A stretch of DNA of 64,000 nt from Undaria pinnatifida (GCA_012845835.1 JABAKD010000002.1:21882454-21946453); one strand, 5' to 3'; shown: positions 21,350 through 32,790, numbered from the stretch's first letter. Translations and numbers: made by a program. The notes: a model not told the origin generated them from the sequence alone.

Positions 21350-22499
21350 AGCAAAGTTCCTCCCAGGTATACATTCTATACCTAACGAAGTAACGTAATT
21401 GAGCGCAGGCACATCAAGCGTTCCTTCCAAAACACAGACGATTTGCACTAATCCCGCTCGTGTTTAATGGTGGAAACATTGCATGACAACATCACCTCGT
21501 TTGCTGTATTTGCAATATGCATCGCTCTTACAATTGGCGACCTTAGAGCCCCACATCGTCACGGTTCAAAAGTCACGGAAACTACATGGTTGCAGCTGTC
21601 GATTGCAATGTTCATTCTCGCGATCCATGTAAAATAACAGACAACAAAGCTATACCACATTGTATTCATCATTGTTCCATATTGGTTGTCTTTTATTCAT
21701 GGTGTTGTTCTCACATTAACTCGCATACTCAAGTTCGTGGTCACAGGACAGGCTGCAGTCACTCTGGAGCTGAGAAATACTCCAGAATAGCACAAACCAA
21801 AGGTGATTCATTGTTGTTGTTGTTGTTGCTGTTCTCACATTAACTCGCACAATCAAATCCGTGGTCACAGGACAGGCTCCAGTCACTCTGGAGCTGAGGA
21901 ATACCCCAAGGAAGAAAAACAAACAAACCAAAGGTGGTACACGCATATATCACAGCTAGATGACGCAATTATTGCCTCTCCGCCGGAAACATATAACAAG
22001 TGAAATAAGGAGTCAGCCTGCGATGTGTGTCAGGTCCATACTGGTGCATACGTCCCACTACTCGCGCATTGACAAACAGACTGCACCGCTTACTACCCAG
22101 GAAATACTATCACCGACTTACATATTACACGTAGTACCTATCACTACGAATACGGGAGTCAGACATTTAGATTAATAGCCAGGCCTGGTTGTTGGAATAT
22201 ACGGGCGATTCCTAAAAGGCTGTTGTCCCCTCCCCTCCCCTGACACACACGCAAAAAACAGCCCCCCCCCCCTCCCCCTCCCCCGCCGCTTCACCTAAAA
22301 TCAAATCTGATAGAATAATGGACACCGGCAGACAGGTAATATCACCTCATCACCTATCTAACCAGTCATGCCGTAGCTCCAATTCATCCATCTCCCCCCT
22401 CCCCGCAACCACCCTCCCCACCACCCGCACCATCGCCTAGCACGCATTATAGTAAAGTTCCTCCCAGGTATATATATATTCATTCATGCGACCTAAAGG

Positions 22500-23165
22500 G
22501 GTTTGATCTCCCCCACCTAACGCCAACTCCTTACCCACCACCCGCACCATCATCATCGCCTAGACCTAGCACCTCGCGCATGTATAGCAAGCTCCTAACA
22601 GATATACATCTAGTCTACGCGACCTGAAGCTGTTGAAATTCCCCTGTTCCCCCCTCCCCTTCGAACACTCCGCCCTCTCCTCACCGGTGGTACGACTTAC
22701 TAAATATAGACTACGTACATGATAAACTGATGCATTCCTTCCATAACCGTCAGATTTGTCCCCTTAAAGGATTTATAGTTTCCGCGCACATATTGAGCCC
22801 CCCTCCTCCCCCCAGCTCGCTCCCTCTTGTTCAAACTCTGGCCCCCACGCCCTTGCAATCTCCGCCCTTCCTTCACCGGTTACACGACTTATAGGATGTA
22901 CTTGATAAACAGATGCACTTCCTTCCACAGCTGTCAGAGTTTGTCCCCCTCAGAAACGGGTTTTAACGTTTCCGCGCACAGACTGCCTATCATCACCATG
23001 TTAACCCTGATAGCTACACTGTAGATGCAAGAGGAGTCGCCGACCTAAATCGTTAATGAGAACACACAACCCGTAATACGCGCGATCCGGGTATCACACA
23101 CAGCTTGCAAAGATGAGGTTTGACGAAATAGGTTCCTACAGCTAGAGTTATATTTTTCACGCTCA
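22500..23165 (+). repeat. Family X copy with internal sub-repeats
   Basis: Two related sub-units each carry GATAAAC-GATGCA, a TTTGTCCCC box and GTTTCCGCGCACA. The standard X 3' end follows (TGACCCTGATAGCTACACT, GAGGAGTCGCCGACC, GATC-GGGTATCACACACAGC). Confidence 0.75.
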
Positions 23166-24095
23166 AGTTCTGTAGGGTTTGTGGATTCCGGGTAAAGGTA
23201 TGGGGGTCTTACAGTATTCCCAGGAAGTGTCGGGTACGTATTACAGAACTTCCAGAAGTTTCGGGTATTGTGGCACAGGCATACATAACTCACAGAAATT
23301 CCGGGCGGGTACAAAACATGTTTTTTTTTTTCTTTTTTCACGCACTTATACTTTCCAGCTTCTGGACAAGCCGTGGTCACAGGCGTCGTCCCTTCTCCCC
23401 CCCGGTTCTTGCTATCAATTTTTATCGCGCATAGGGTTCAGCAATCTCACTGCTCGTCGAATTTTTCATCGAGGGTTGCTAACTCACGCTCTCGTGCTTT
23501 CCGCAAGTCAATTTGTGCACGAGAAAAAGTCCCCCCGAATTTGTACGAGTATGCACCGGGGGGGATTCCAACTCATGAAACTGACCTATACCAGGCTCGA
23601 GGATAACCTGATAAGTCACCGGGGCGACCGGTGGATGTACCCGTACCCCGGGTATTGTGGCACGGGTCTTACAGAGCTCACAGAAGTTCCGGGTACGGGT
23701 GTGAAAGTCTTCCAGAACTTCCAGAAGTTCCGGGTATGGGTATGAAAGTCTTACAAAACATCCAGAACTTCTGGGTATTGTGGCACGGGTGCACATGACT
23801 TCCAGAAGATCCGGGCAGATATAAACTTGCTGTACCCAGACCCCGGGTCTTTGTGCCACCGGCGTACAGAACTTACAGAAGTTCCGGGTACGGGTATGAG
23901 TGTCCTACAGTAGTTGCAGAAGTTCTCTGTAGGGTAATACCCGGGGTAAATACCCGGGTATGGTTTTGCGTGAATGTAGGACGAAAATAGAAAGTTCGGG
24001 TACGGGTATGAATGTCGTTCAGAACTCACAGACGTTCCGGGTACAAATAGTTGTACAGTACCCACAGAAGTCCCGGGCACGGGTAATTTCCGGGT
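23165..24095. repeat. Degenerate minisatellite, unit about 41 bp
   Basis: A dozen or so units built on TTCCGGGTACGGGTATGAA followed by AGTCTTCCAGAACTTCCAGA. Variant units read GGGTATTGTGGCACGGGT. The array is split by a family A SINE at 23320-23633. Confidence 0.8.
23320..23633 (-). mobile_element. Family A SINE inserted in the minisatellite
   Basis: Near full length in reverse complement: poly-T, body, and the tRNA-like head ending at CACCGGGGCGACCGG. The minisatellite resumes immediately after. Confidence 0.8.
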
Positions 24096-24700
24096 AAATA
24101 CCCGTCTTAAAAGGGGCGAAAAAACACCTCAAATTGACTGGTAGAAAAAAGACACAATTGTCAACGCATTCCCAATTACTGCGATGGGCATACTGCATAC
24201 ACCGATGCACTCATAGGAAATAACGCATACGTCTACTACTACTGTTCTTCTGCGACACAGATTATACCGTAGCGTACCCCGGCTGTGGCGCCTAAAAAAA
24301 CTCAACACGGTCGCAAGCCCAATTTTTTCACTAGCTCGATAAGCCAAGTGCCACGACAAAGAAGACGCAAAGCTACCGAAAACACAAGAGAACAGTTCAA
24401 GACTTCGATGATATGATAGCGAGATCTGCATTATTCCAATTGCAAAAAATCATTGACAATACGCAATACTTGGTTTCCCGATGATAGGAAAACAATTGCT
24501 GTTTGTTCAAAAACAAATCGAATCGAGTTCATTCAGTTCGATTCATAAAAATGACTAACTTTGATTCAAAAGCGTCCTTCGTTAGTACGTTAATACGTGC
24601 CCTTAGAAACGAAAAAAAAATGAACAACAGGTGCTCTTATTGAATGATATGTACTGCTTGCTGTGTTCGGTGTTCGACTTTATTTACGTCACATACATGT
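24096..24700. other. No recognisable gene
   Basis: AT-rich DNA with no motif or repeat recognised. Confidence 0.45.
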
Positions 24701-24990
24701 AGGGGCTTGCTGTACGCGTGGTGCTAGGCCTTGGCGGTCGTGCGGGTGGTGGGGAAGGAGGGGGTGTTGGGGCGGGGGGGGGGGGGGGGGAGGCTGATGA
24801 ACTAAAGCTACGTCGTGGATGGCTAGAAATATAATGACGTGATATCAAATGCGTACAAGTGTTTATTACTCTGGCCGATTTCGATTTTAGGTGGGTCGTT
24901 TGAACAAGAGGGATCGGCGGGGCCGTTGGGCGGGGGGCGGGCGGGACACTTCAATATGTGCGTGGAAACTAATAGTTCTTGAAGGGGACA
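24700..24990 (-). repeat. Family X copy with G-tract, minus orientation
   Basis: Reverse complement of the CACCATCGCCTAGACCTAGC ... C-tract ... TCATGCCGTAG-type block seen in other X copies; G13 run at about 24776-24790. Confidence 0.6.
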
Positions 24991-25159
24991 AATCTGACGG
25001 TTGTTGCAAGAATACATCCCTTTATTTCACCTGCCGAGTATTGTTTGTTATTTTAGCAGATTTGATGTTATAGCTTCAAAATTTGTTATTGTAAAAGATG
25101 CATCGCAAGATAAGAGTATTTGCATCGATAAGTACAACCATTTAATTTCCATAATTTCA

Positions 25160-25870
25160 CCCTGCCGGTGTGGGGCTCTGACATCGCTATTTGTAAGAAG
25201 AGACACATATTGCAAAAAACAACAGGCGAGGTGATGTGGTCATGCAATGTCACCGCCATTGAGCACGAGGGGAAGAAGGGCAAATCACCAGCAGCGTTTT
25301 GAAAGGAACCCTTGGCGTACCCGCGCTCACTTAAGTCACTTCGCTAGCCATACTTCGTTTGGCATAAGTTGGGAGACGATAATGCAGACGGTAAGTACGA
25401 AATACCTTACTTTTTTTTTTAATCCTCCGGCGGATGGGGAAAAAAAAGTTTTAGCTCACCACACTTCCACGTATTTTCATACGCGTCGTGTGTGTGTCGA
25501 TTTAACTCAGCTGCTTTTGCAGCCCAACGCTGGCTGGCGCACCCTTCGGGTCCCATTACCTTACGTATTAGGTTGGTAGCGTGGTCTACAACAATTTTGA
25601 AATATCTGCCTGTACTCCCTTTTCCCATTATTATTAGCTCATGTACGATTTTACGCCCATGTTTTTTACCGTGCCGATGTGGGGCTCTGAGGTAGTAAAA
25701 TCTATGACAGAGATACATATTACAAATGCAGCAAGCGAGGTGATGTGGTTATGCTATGCCACCACCTTTGAACACGAGGGGGAGAGGTGCAAATCGTCAT
25801 TGTTTTGAAAGGAGCGCTTGATGTGCCCGCGCTCGATGACGTTACTTCGTTAAGCATATGCTACTGCGTT
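25160..25870 (-). repeat. Inverted pair of the 19.6/21.4-kb module, in tandem with each other
   Basis: 25160-25365 and 25670-25870 are both reverse complements of the segment at 19640-19840 and 21360-21560 (shared GTGGGGCTCTGA, GGCGAGGTGATGTGGT, TTTTGAAAGGA). A family B SINE lies between them. Confidence 0.65.
25411..25566 (-). mobile_element. Family B SINE-like element
   Basis: Poly-T start, then the reverse complement of the B consensus. The first hairpin here is GCTGC-AAAA-GCAGC, with a base-pair change relative to the 13.5-kb copy. Confidence 0.75.
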
Positions 25871-26181
25871 TGGTAGAAATGAGTAATTGGTTAGTAGTGT
25901 GGTCTACTGCAGTTTAAACATATTTGCCTGTACTCCCTTTTCACATGATCATTTTCTAGTGTACGATTATACGCCCTGTTTTAAGCCCCACCTCTGTGTC
26001 GTCGAAGATGTTGTGGACCTGTAGGTATCGGTCCACGTCTGGTGCTCTTGTTAGTGGTTAGTAGATGATCGCTGAATGGTGTTCCTTTCCTTTACATCAA
26101 ACCAGGTAGTATATGCCAACGTAACCGTTTGCTTGAAAACGACAAATGAAATTCTTCACACACTTATATCATTTTTTTGGA

Positions 26182-26209
26182 CCACCCGGAAAGATGACAT
26201 TCCGGGTGG
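26182..26209. other. Perfect 10-bp inverted repeat (hairpin)
   Basis: CCACCCGGAA, 8-base loop, TTCCGGGTGG. It is not followed by a T-run and its role is unknown. Confidence 0.6.
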
Positions 26210-26344
26210 CTACGTATCTCCACCGAAACTGACCCTCAGGGGACAGGCCGGGTCGACATACACACGTACCCGTATAAAACAGAAGCTTGCGCTGCCGGGG
26301 TTGTAACGAAGACCACTGATAGGGACAGCTTACGCTATACCTAC

Positions 26345-26492
26345 AATGGGACCCGAAGGGTGCGCCAGCTAGCGTTCGGCTGCGAAAGCAACTGAGTTAA
26401 ATAGACACACGACGCGTATGAAAATACGTGGAAGTGTGGCGAGCTAAAGCTTTATTTTTCCCCATCCGCCGGAGGATGAAAAAAAAAAAAAT
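26345..26492 (+). mobile_element. Family B SINE-like element
   Basis: From GGACCCGAAGGGTGCGCCAG to a 13-A tail; the most complete plus-strand copy. Confidence 0.75.
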
Positions 26493-26514
26493 GAAATGGG
26501 GGGGGGGATTCGGT

Positions 26515-26780
26515 CAGGAGTTCTTTTCCGTCTTGGCCTCAGTATGCGATTCTCGGAACTGGAATTGTCGGTTGAATAGCTTCATTCGAGGGGTAGGTGG
26601 GCTGAGCGAGATAAGCGAGAAATGCGCACAAAAATGTACTTTGGGCGGTATACGCCCGAGCTATTCTTGGATCTTGGCATATTATAGGCAGAGCTTGAAC
26701 GAAAAAAACATATAGAAAAACATGTATTTCCATGTTGGCATCATTTCCAAATTGGCTTCTTGTTTCGTCTCCACCACACT
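26515..26780 (+). repeat. Family F dispersed repeat
   Basis: It shares GATTCTCGGAACTGGAATT, GAGCTATTCTTGGATCTTGG, AGAGCTTGAACGAAAAAA and ATTTCCAAATTGG with 29868-30190. Fragments lie at 26855-26905, 27398-27575 and 31693-31737. Confidence 0.7.
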
Positions 26781-27397
26781 TTTTTCATGTGCACACCTCG
26801 AAGCTTTTGGCCTTTTGTGCACATCGTAAGGCTGATTGCTGTGTCGATGCTTTTCGATATCGGAATTCAAGGTTAAATACCTTTGTTCGAGCGTTCGCTG
26901 TCTTCGAGGGGGGCCGTTCCCTACCCAACATCATTACACCCAGTGTCCGTGCTGATTCTTCTTCCTAGAGAGATACGACCTATTATTATGTGGTCACAGA
27001 CTGTGAGACAGAGTAAACCAAACAATCGCAATTAATCGAGGTATAAAGCAAGTGAAACGCTAGCAGCGTACCGGGTACGAGAACACAACAAAACAGGCCA
27101 GACCATAAAAGAAAATAGAAACAAACACAACGAACGTAGTCGCTTTTGAAAATCGCCGTACGAGAAACAATGTTTTGTCAGTCTTTTTCATCATCATCGC
27201 CGCTCCAAAGAGTCGTTCCGTACAAGTATAGACTAATATATTGGTCCACGATCCACCATCCATCTTTCAGGTCCCCAAAATAAACATCCCATACTCATTC
27301 CATATATATATTTATCCCCACAAACGAAACGTGGATGCACTTCCAAAAGTAGTCGTGATTATCAAGGTAGTAGTTTCGACCGCTTTGTTGTTGTTGT

Positions 27398-27575
27398 TGG
27401 TCAATCCGTTCGGCACCTCGACGTGAACGCGGATGGATGCTGCGCGAGACAAGCAAGCGAGAAGCGCGCAGATTTTTGTATTTTGAACGGTATTCTCCAG
27501 TTTTCTTCGGATCTTGATGAATGGAGAGGTTGATAAAATAAAACTTCGCGAGACATTATTTCCAAACTGGCGCTA
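27398..27575 (+). repeat. Family F fragment
   Basis: CACCTCGACGTGAACGCGGA, GAGACAAGC and CATTATTTCCAAACTGGC align with the 29.9-kb copy. Confidence 0.6.
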
Positions 27576-28345
27576 TATTTTGTCCTAAAACAATTAGTAT
27601 TTACCTTATATAAAATCCCCATGGTACTGCGGTTAGCATCATAGTAGTGCAATTGTTTATTAAATTTCGGTAGGTACACGAACATACATGGATATAGACG
27701 TGGCAAGCGGACGCATGACTAAAACGAGGAGGAGGTAGTAGTAGTAATTACGATTACTGCTCCAGAAAAAGCCACACAGCAGCATTTTTTTGCGAGTGGC
27801 TGCGTCCCCGCGGCCTCGAGGGTGGTATTATACAAGTTCAGGCAAATCGACATGGTTTGTACTCTCGTGCGAGTAATATAGGTACGTATGAGTAAGACCA
27901 CACACAGCGATGCTCTATTACACACAACATGCTTTTTGTCTGTGATATATTTTATGGCATGGGGGGAGGGCGTACCAAAAAACAGGGAGTACATTTTCGA
28001 CACAAAAAACAAGGGGAAAAATGATCGTTCCTCATGTTGTTAAGCTGCGCCACGCGAAGGTCGTAGTAAGTGGACAGTATCCACGGAAGAAACCAGTAAG
28101 TAGCATGCATTCGTCCCGGTATCGCATCGTTTGGTGTTTTTTCCCCCCGAGACGCTTTGGAGAAATAAATATAGGTGGGGTGTGGATGGCGTGCTTTGTT
28201 GTTGCTGTGGTCCCTGACTCCGTTGCTGTGGTCGGTTGCCTATCAAGCGAAAGCGGTCGTGTTGGTACGTAACTGACAATGTTGCTTCGTACTTGGCGTG
28301 CTCCTTTTTGCTGATTGCTGATTGATCATCTCTCCCTGTGAGTTT
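27576..28345. other. No recognisable gene
   Basis: Small frames only; nothing identified. Confidence 0.4.
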
Positions 28346-28656
28346 CTTTTTTTTTTGGCACACTTCTACTTTCCAGCTTCTGGACATACAAGCCTTGATC
28401 TCAGGTGTCGTCCCTCGCGCCCCCCCCGGTTATTGGCTTAATTTGTTTTGTCGCATAGGGTTCAGCACCCACTGATGGTCGATTTTGCATCTGGTGTTGC
28501 TAACTCACGCTCTCGCGCTTTCCTCAAGTCAACGAGTGCACAAACAACAAAAAGTCCCACGATAATTTATACGAGTACGCACCCGGGGGATTCGAACTCA
28601 CGAAATTGGCCTTTACCAGGCTCGAGGATAACTTGATACGCCATCGCCCGGGGGCA
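28346..28656 (-). mobile_element. Family A SINE, minus orientation
   Basis: Poly-T, TTCCAGCTTCTGGACA, body, and a head with GGGATTCGAACTCACGAAAT (B box on the minus strand). A second, plus-oriented head fragment (GGTCGCCCCGGTGGTCT) lies at about 28672-28690. Confidence 0.75.
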
Positions 28657-28759
28657 GTGAGTGATGGAGAGCTGGTCGCCCCGGTGGTCTTTCAATAGTG
28701 GGGTTGCACTATTACTACTAGCGTTGGTCCTCGAGTTAAATAATCACCGCGTTGTGAGC

Positions 28760-28799
28760 TTTTTTGCTCATTTATTTGAAGAAATAAATGAGAAAAAAA
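28760..28799. other. Strong AT-rich hairpin
   Basis: CTCATTTATTT (28767-28777), loop GAAG, AAATAAATGAG (28782-28792): 11 perfect pairs, extended outside by T6/A7 after one unpaired G. Confidence 0.7.
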
Positions 28800-28914
28800 G
28801 GATAAACTGACTGGAAAACGAAAATAAGTGAAGTGTATTACTGCTGCTGTAATAATACGATACCCAAGCAAGTTGCACCGATCGACTCGATCTGGACCGA
28901 CTGCTATACATATA

Positions 28915-29127
28915 TTATGCAATCCGTTCTTTGATCAGAAAATCAGTCTGTGGGGTTGAGATTTCTACACCGTGCTGGGAGGTATCAACCCGGATGATAT
29001 CCGTGTTCGTCACCGAGTTGTCGGATTTGTAGACGTGTGGGTGGATTCCGATCCCCGCATGCGACCCTATCGCGCCCGGGTGACGCCTACTTTGTGTATA
29101 AATCCTGGCCAATGAGCGATCAGACAA
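28915..29127 (-). CDS. Small hypothetical ORF (70 aa)
   Basis: It starts with ATG and has ordinary, non-repetitive composition (MSDRSLARIYTQSRR ... QTDFLIKERIA). No domain recognised. It may be an exon or chance; no splice sites were convincingly seen. Confidence 0.2.
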   Translation of the reverse strand: MSDRSLARIYTQSRRHPGAIGSHAGIGIHPHVYKSDNSVTNTDIIRVDTSQHGVEISTPQTDFLIKERIA

Positions 29128-29867
29128 AAATTATATGTTTTTATTTTCTTCTATAAAAACTCGAGTCTAAAATTCTCAGCTGTCAAAATCGTAAGCGCTG
29201 TAGTCGCGTACTGTATCTACAAGAAGTGAGCCATCTACACCGCTAGCAACAAGCAGCAGCATTGCAATAGCAGTCAAGGAGTTGATTGACGAAGGCAGCC
29301 ATTCCAATATGTTTCGCGCCTAGAACAACGTTTACACGTCTTTCCACGATCAAACACACAGAGAGTCGACCTGGAAGGCTCGGATCTAGATGATACTATT
29401 ATATCATGCATTGTATTTTTCAGAAGCTGGCTCAGTGCGCCCCTCTCAGTGGCTACGAAGAGAATACGTAGCGGACATGGTCAGTCACCTTACTGGCCCC
29501 GAATGCTTGATCGGGTGAGAATATCATAAGAAACGAACTCGACACGTTTCGTCGCCAGACTAAAGGGTCAGTCGGCGTGTGGTCGGATTTATCCGATCGA
29601 AATCTGACGAATTAAGCTTGGAATCGGATCAACTTGAAAAACGGTAGCTATTAATAGTAGTACATTATTATACTTGTTAGTCTACATCGACACTTGGCAT
29701 TACCTTACGTACTGTGCGCGCAGACTACGATTGTGTGTGAAGGTTTTTACTCTACCAAGTATTGAATCAAACTATTCGAAGTGGTACCGTGCCCTACTTG
29801 AAGCATGGGTGCCGGCGAATGTTGCCGGCACCCATGCGTATATGTATATTCTTTTCTTTATTCGCTC
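29128..29867. other. No recognisable gene
   Basis: Nothing identified in this stretch. Confidence 0.4.
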
Positions 29868-30190
29868 AGGAGTTTTTTTCGTCTCGGCTCAGTATGGGAT
29901 TCTCGGAACTGGAATTCTCGGTCAAATCGCTTCGTTCGAGCGCCGCCTTCGGGGGGCGGCTCCAACGCCCCTCGCCCTCCCTTATCCGTTCTGCACCTCG
30001 ACGCGAACGCGGATAGACGCTGAACGAGACAAGCGAAAAGTGCTATTCTTTTGTATTTTGGGCGGTAAACGACGGAGCTATTCTTGGATCTTGGCATATG
30101 TATGTAGAGCTTGAACGAAAAAAGCAAGGGACAGCATTTCCAAACTGGCATAATTTCCAAATTGGAATCTAAATTTCTTCCCGACGACTC
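29868..30190 (+). repeat. Family F dispersed repeat, longest copy
   Basis: About 320 bp containing GTCTCGGCTCAGTATGGGAT, CGACGCGAACGCGGATAGAC and ATTCTTGGATCTTGGCATA. It has a GC-rich hairpin-prone insert (GCCGCCTTCGGGGGGCGGC) at about 29941-29960. Confidence 0.7.
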
Positions 30191-30285
30191 TTTTCTTTTC
30201 ATGGCCGCTTCGAAGCGCTTGCCCTATGGTAGCTACTATTACTGCTGTGTTGTTTGTTTATGCCTGCACAAGTCTAATGTGTGAT

Positions 30286-30666
30286 GTGTATGCCTGTATA
30301 GAATCTAAGGAGATGGTTTGAGTAGAACTATTGATATGATTGGTGGTCCCAATCTTCGATGTGTTCGAGTTCAGCCCCCTTTGGCTCAGTCCATAGTGCG
30401 TCCATATTGAGTGCGTATGCCGTGCATGTTCGGAGTGGTCTTCGGGACTCTGGTCCTTCAATACTCGTATAAATATTTTCCATCTTCTTCCCTTTTCCTC
30501 CGCCTGATGGTCCCTCGTCGGGTACCGAGAGCAATCTCCCCGTGAGCCACCCTACGCCGGGGATACAGATAGTCGATTGTGTTTGACATTGCATTTCGAC
30601 TCGGTGGGTATAGTGGTATTCAGCCAACGAAGGATGTGTAGTGAGTACGTTTCTCATCGAGGTCAT
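30286..30666 (-). pseudogene. Degraded coding fragment, unknown protein (repeated at 32.6 kb)
   Basis: A 112-codon minus-strand frame (30666-30328) ends LEHIEDWDHQSYQ. The last part recurs in the opposite orientation at 32604-32705, where the same frame reads LEHIEDWDRQSY. Over the 12 shared codons three differences are silent and one changes an amino acid, which suggests a once-selected protein. The DNA match continues past the stop (TAGATTCTAT-CAG-CATACACATCA). No family recognised. Confidence 0.35.
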
Positions 30667-30890
30667 ATTTGGTATTCAGGAGCGTGCGCGCTGGAGACGT
30701 TGTGAATGGTTATGATAGTTGTTAGTACTAATATACTATGTGTTCTCTTGAGTAGTACTATCTGTAGTACGTGGGGAGGGGATGGCTCTGGTGACCTCTC
30801 TTACGAAGTCGGTGATAATTAATTAACGAACTCAAAAACATATTTGGTTGGTTTTTTAGCACAATCCACTGAGTTACTGAGTCATGTTAA

Positions 30891-31255
30891 GGTGTTAGTG
30901 GGGTATTAGTCCGTTTGATCACTTGCAAAAGGTTAATCAATAGCTTACCTAAACTAAGCCTTAAAACACTCTTCCCCCGCGAAACGGCGGTATACCAGGT
31001 CGGCCGGATATACGGGCGGACTTGTCAACATCCAAGCTGTTTCATTTCCCGGGTATACCGGGGAGAGTTTTTTCGATATGGGGCAAATCTGAAAAACGTT
31101 TATGATGGTGGATGTGGGATTTAAACCCACGACCCAAAAAACCCATGGTCTGCCGACGATGCCATTTATTAGGGTATTAGTGGGGTATTAGTCCGTTTGA
31201 CCACTTGCAAAAGGTCAACCAGTGATAGCTTACCAAAACTAAGCCTTGCAACAGT
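30891..31255 (+). mobile_element. Family D element plus partial second copy (head-to-tail)
   Basis: It begins TATTAGTCCGTTTGA, includes the GGCCGGATATACGGGCGG body and the reverse-complemented tRNA-like head (CCACGACCC ... GACGATGCCAT). From about 31170 it restarts with the same TATTAGTCCGTTTGACC tail segment. Confidence 0.65.
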
Positions 31256-31304
31256 CACGTGACAGTGGGTAGTGCTATGTGTCGTGAGTTCGATTCTCAC
31301 CGAC

Positions 31305-31635
31305 CCCCGTCCTTAAAAACTCCGCCCTTCCCTAACTGGTTGTTCTTACAGGATACACTTGATAAACTGATGCATTTCCATCCACAGCTGTCAGATTTTG
31401 TCCGCCCTCAAAAACGGGTTTTATGGTTTGCGCGCACAGACTGACCAACATCACCCTGTTGACCCTGATAGCTACACTGCTGTAGTTGCAAGGGGAGTTG
31501 CCGACCAATATCCTCAGTGAGGACACACGATCCGTAATACGCGCGATCGGAGTATCACACACAGCTTGCAAAGATGCGTTTGGGCAAAATTTGCGATCTC
31601 ACAGCTAGAGTGTATTTTTATTTTTATAGTATATG
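31305..31635 (+). repeat. Family X copy, left arm of an inverted pair
   Basis: From TCCTTAAAAACTCCGCCCTT to GATCTCACAGCTAGAGTG; the opposite arm is at 31843-32120. Confidence 0.75.
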
Positions 31636-31737
31636 TAGCCCTACCGGCTGAGCTACTGAGTCAGGTGACTAAGTAGCTAAGTGGGCGGCGCTGTAGGATT
31701 TCTCGGTCAAATCACTTTGTTCGAAGGGCGCGGTAAT

Positions 31738-31840
31738 GGATGAACCCAGGTGTCAAGGGCACAGGCTGGCTGGCGGAGACGGGAGCCACGAAATCCGGAG
31801 CGCCATCGGGCTGGGAAGAGAGAAGAAGTAGAAAATATTA
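31738..31840 (+). repeat. Short dispersed repeat with A-rich end
   Basis: AATGGATGA-CCCAGGTGT, GGGCAC-GGCTGGCT and GCCATCGGGCTGGGAAGAGA followed by an A-rich tail; second copy at 35174-35272. Confidence 0.65.
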
Positions 31841-31842
31841 CT

Positions 31843-32360
31843 CATCTTTGCAAGCTGTGTTTGATACTCCGATCGCGCGTATTACGGGTTGTGTGTCCTC
31901 ATTAAGGATATAGGTCGGCGACTCCCCTTGCAACTACAATGTAGCTATCAGGGTCAACAGGGTAATGTCAGTCAGTCTGTGCGCGGAAACTATAAAACCC
32001 GTTTCTGAGGGGGACAAAATCTGACAGCTGTGGATGGAAATGCATCCGTTTATCAAGTGAATTCTGTGAGTCGAATAACCGGTGAGGGGAGGGGGGGGGT
32101 TTGAAGGACGTGGGGGCCTGGTTTTGATCAAAAGGAAGCGTGGTTGGAGGGGGGGGGGGGGGGGGAAGGGGGGCGGACGGGCGGGCAATTTGTGCGTGGA
32201 AGCTATAAATCCTTTCAAGGGGATAAATCTGAAGGTTTTGGGAAAAAAAAAAAAGAAGAAAAAAAAAAAAATGCACCAGTTTATCATGGGGGGGGGGGCG
32301 GGGGTTGGGGCGAGGGTAGGGCGGGTGGGGCAGCTGTGCGTGGAAACTATACAAAATATA
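31843..32360 (-). repeat. Family X copy, right arm of an inverted pair, with G-tracts
   Basis: Reverse complement of the X 3' end through two GATAAAC-type sub-units. G runs at about 32150-32170 and 32286-32300, with A-runs between; open frames here are low-complexity. Confidence 0.75.
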
Positions 32361-32560
32361 TATGAACGTATACTCAAAAGAAGGAAGAAAAGTGCAGTGC
32401 CACCTAGGGGCTTTTCCCACTCCCTCACGTGGTGACCCTAAGCGTGAGATTAGGGACCAATTATATATTTTACTATATCTGTTCGGGCAACCATGAGTTC
32501 CCCCGCATCTCCGACGATGCTACACCAAAATACCACATAGTAACTCAGATTTGTGTACAG

Positions 32561-32790
32561 GCATAAACCAACATTCCCCCTGCCTGTGTGCATGTCATGA
32601 TAACGATCAACTAGAGCATATCGAAGATTGGGACCGCCAATCATATGTCAATAATTCTACTCTACCATCTTCGTAGATTCTATGCAGTCATACACATCAT
32701 ACAGCATCAGGGCTGTGCACAGGCATAAACCAACACATAAACCAACATTTCCCCTGCCTGTGCGCACGTCATGATAACGTTCATCCAAAG
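32561..32790 (+). repeat. Direct repeat pair around the EDWD fragment
   Basis: CATAAACCAACATT-CCCCTGC and CATGATAACG are repeated at about 32565-32610 and 32724-32785; between them lies the inverted copy of the 30.3-kb coding fragment. Confidence 0.6.

Larger units (their letters stand above)
19035..22470 (+). repeat. Large tandem segmental duplication (units of about 1.3 and 1.7 kb plus a partial third)
   Basis: The module CACTACG-A-ACG--AGTCAGAC ... CAGGCCTGGTTGTTGGAATA ... CCTAAAAGGCT occurs at about 19155, 20430 and 22140. Each is followed by a C-tract, a family X piece (GATATCACCTCATTACC...) and, in the first two, a family A SINE and a 350-bp body (GAGCCCCACATCG, GTTGCAGCTGTCGATTG, CCATGTAAAATAA). 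Each full unit ends in two or three 110-bp sub-repeats carrying GGTCACAGGACAGGCTCC and (GTT)n. An inverted piece of the left edge recurs at 36853-36960. Confidence 0.75.

Noticed and set aside
31934..32428. 150-165-codon minus-strand open frames
   Set aside because: They run through C/G homopolymers of family X and are Pro- or Phe-rich low complexity.
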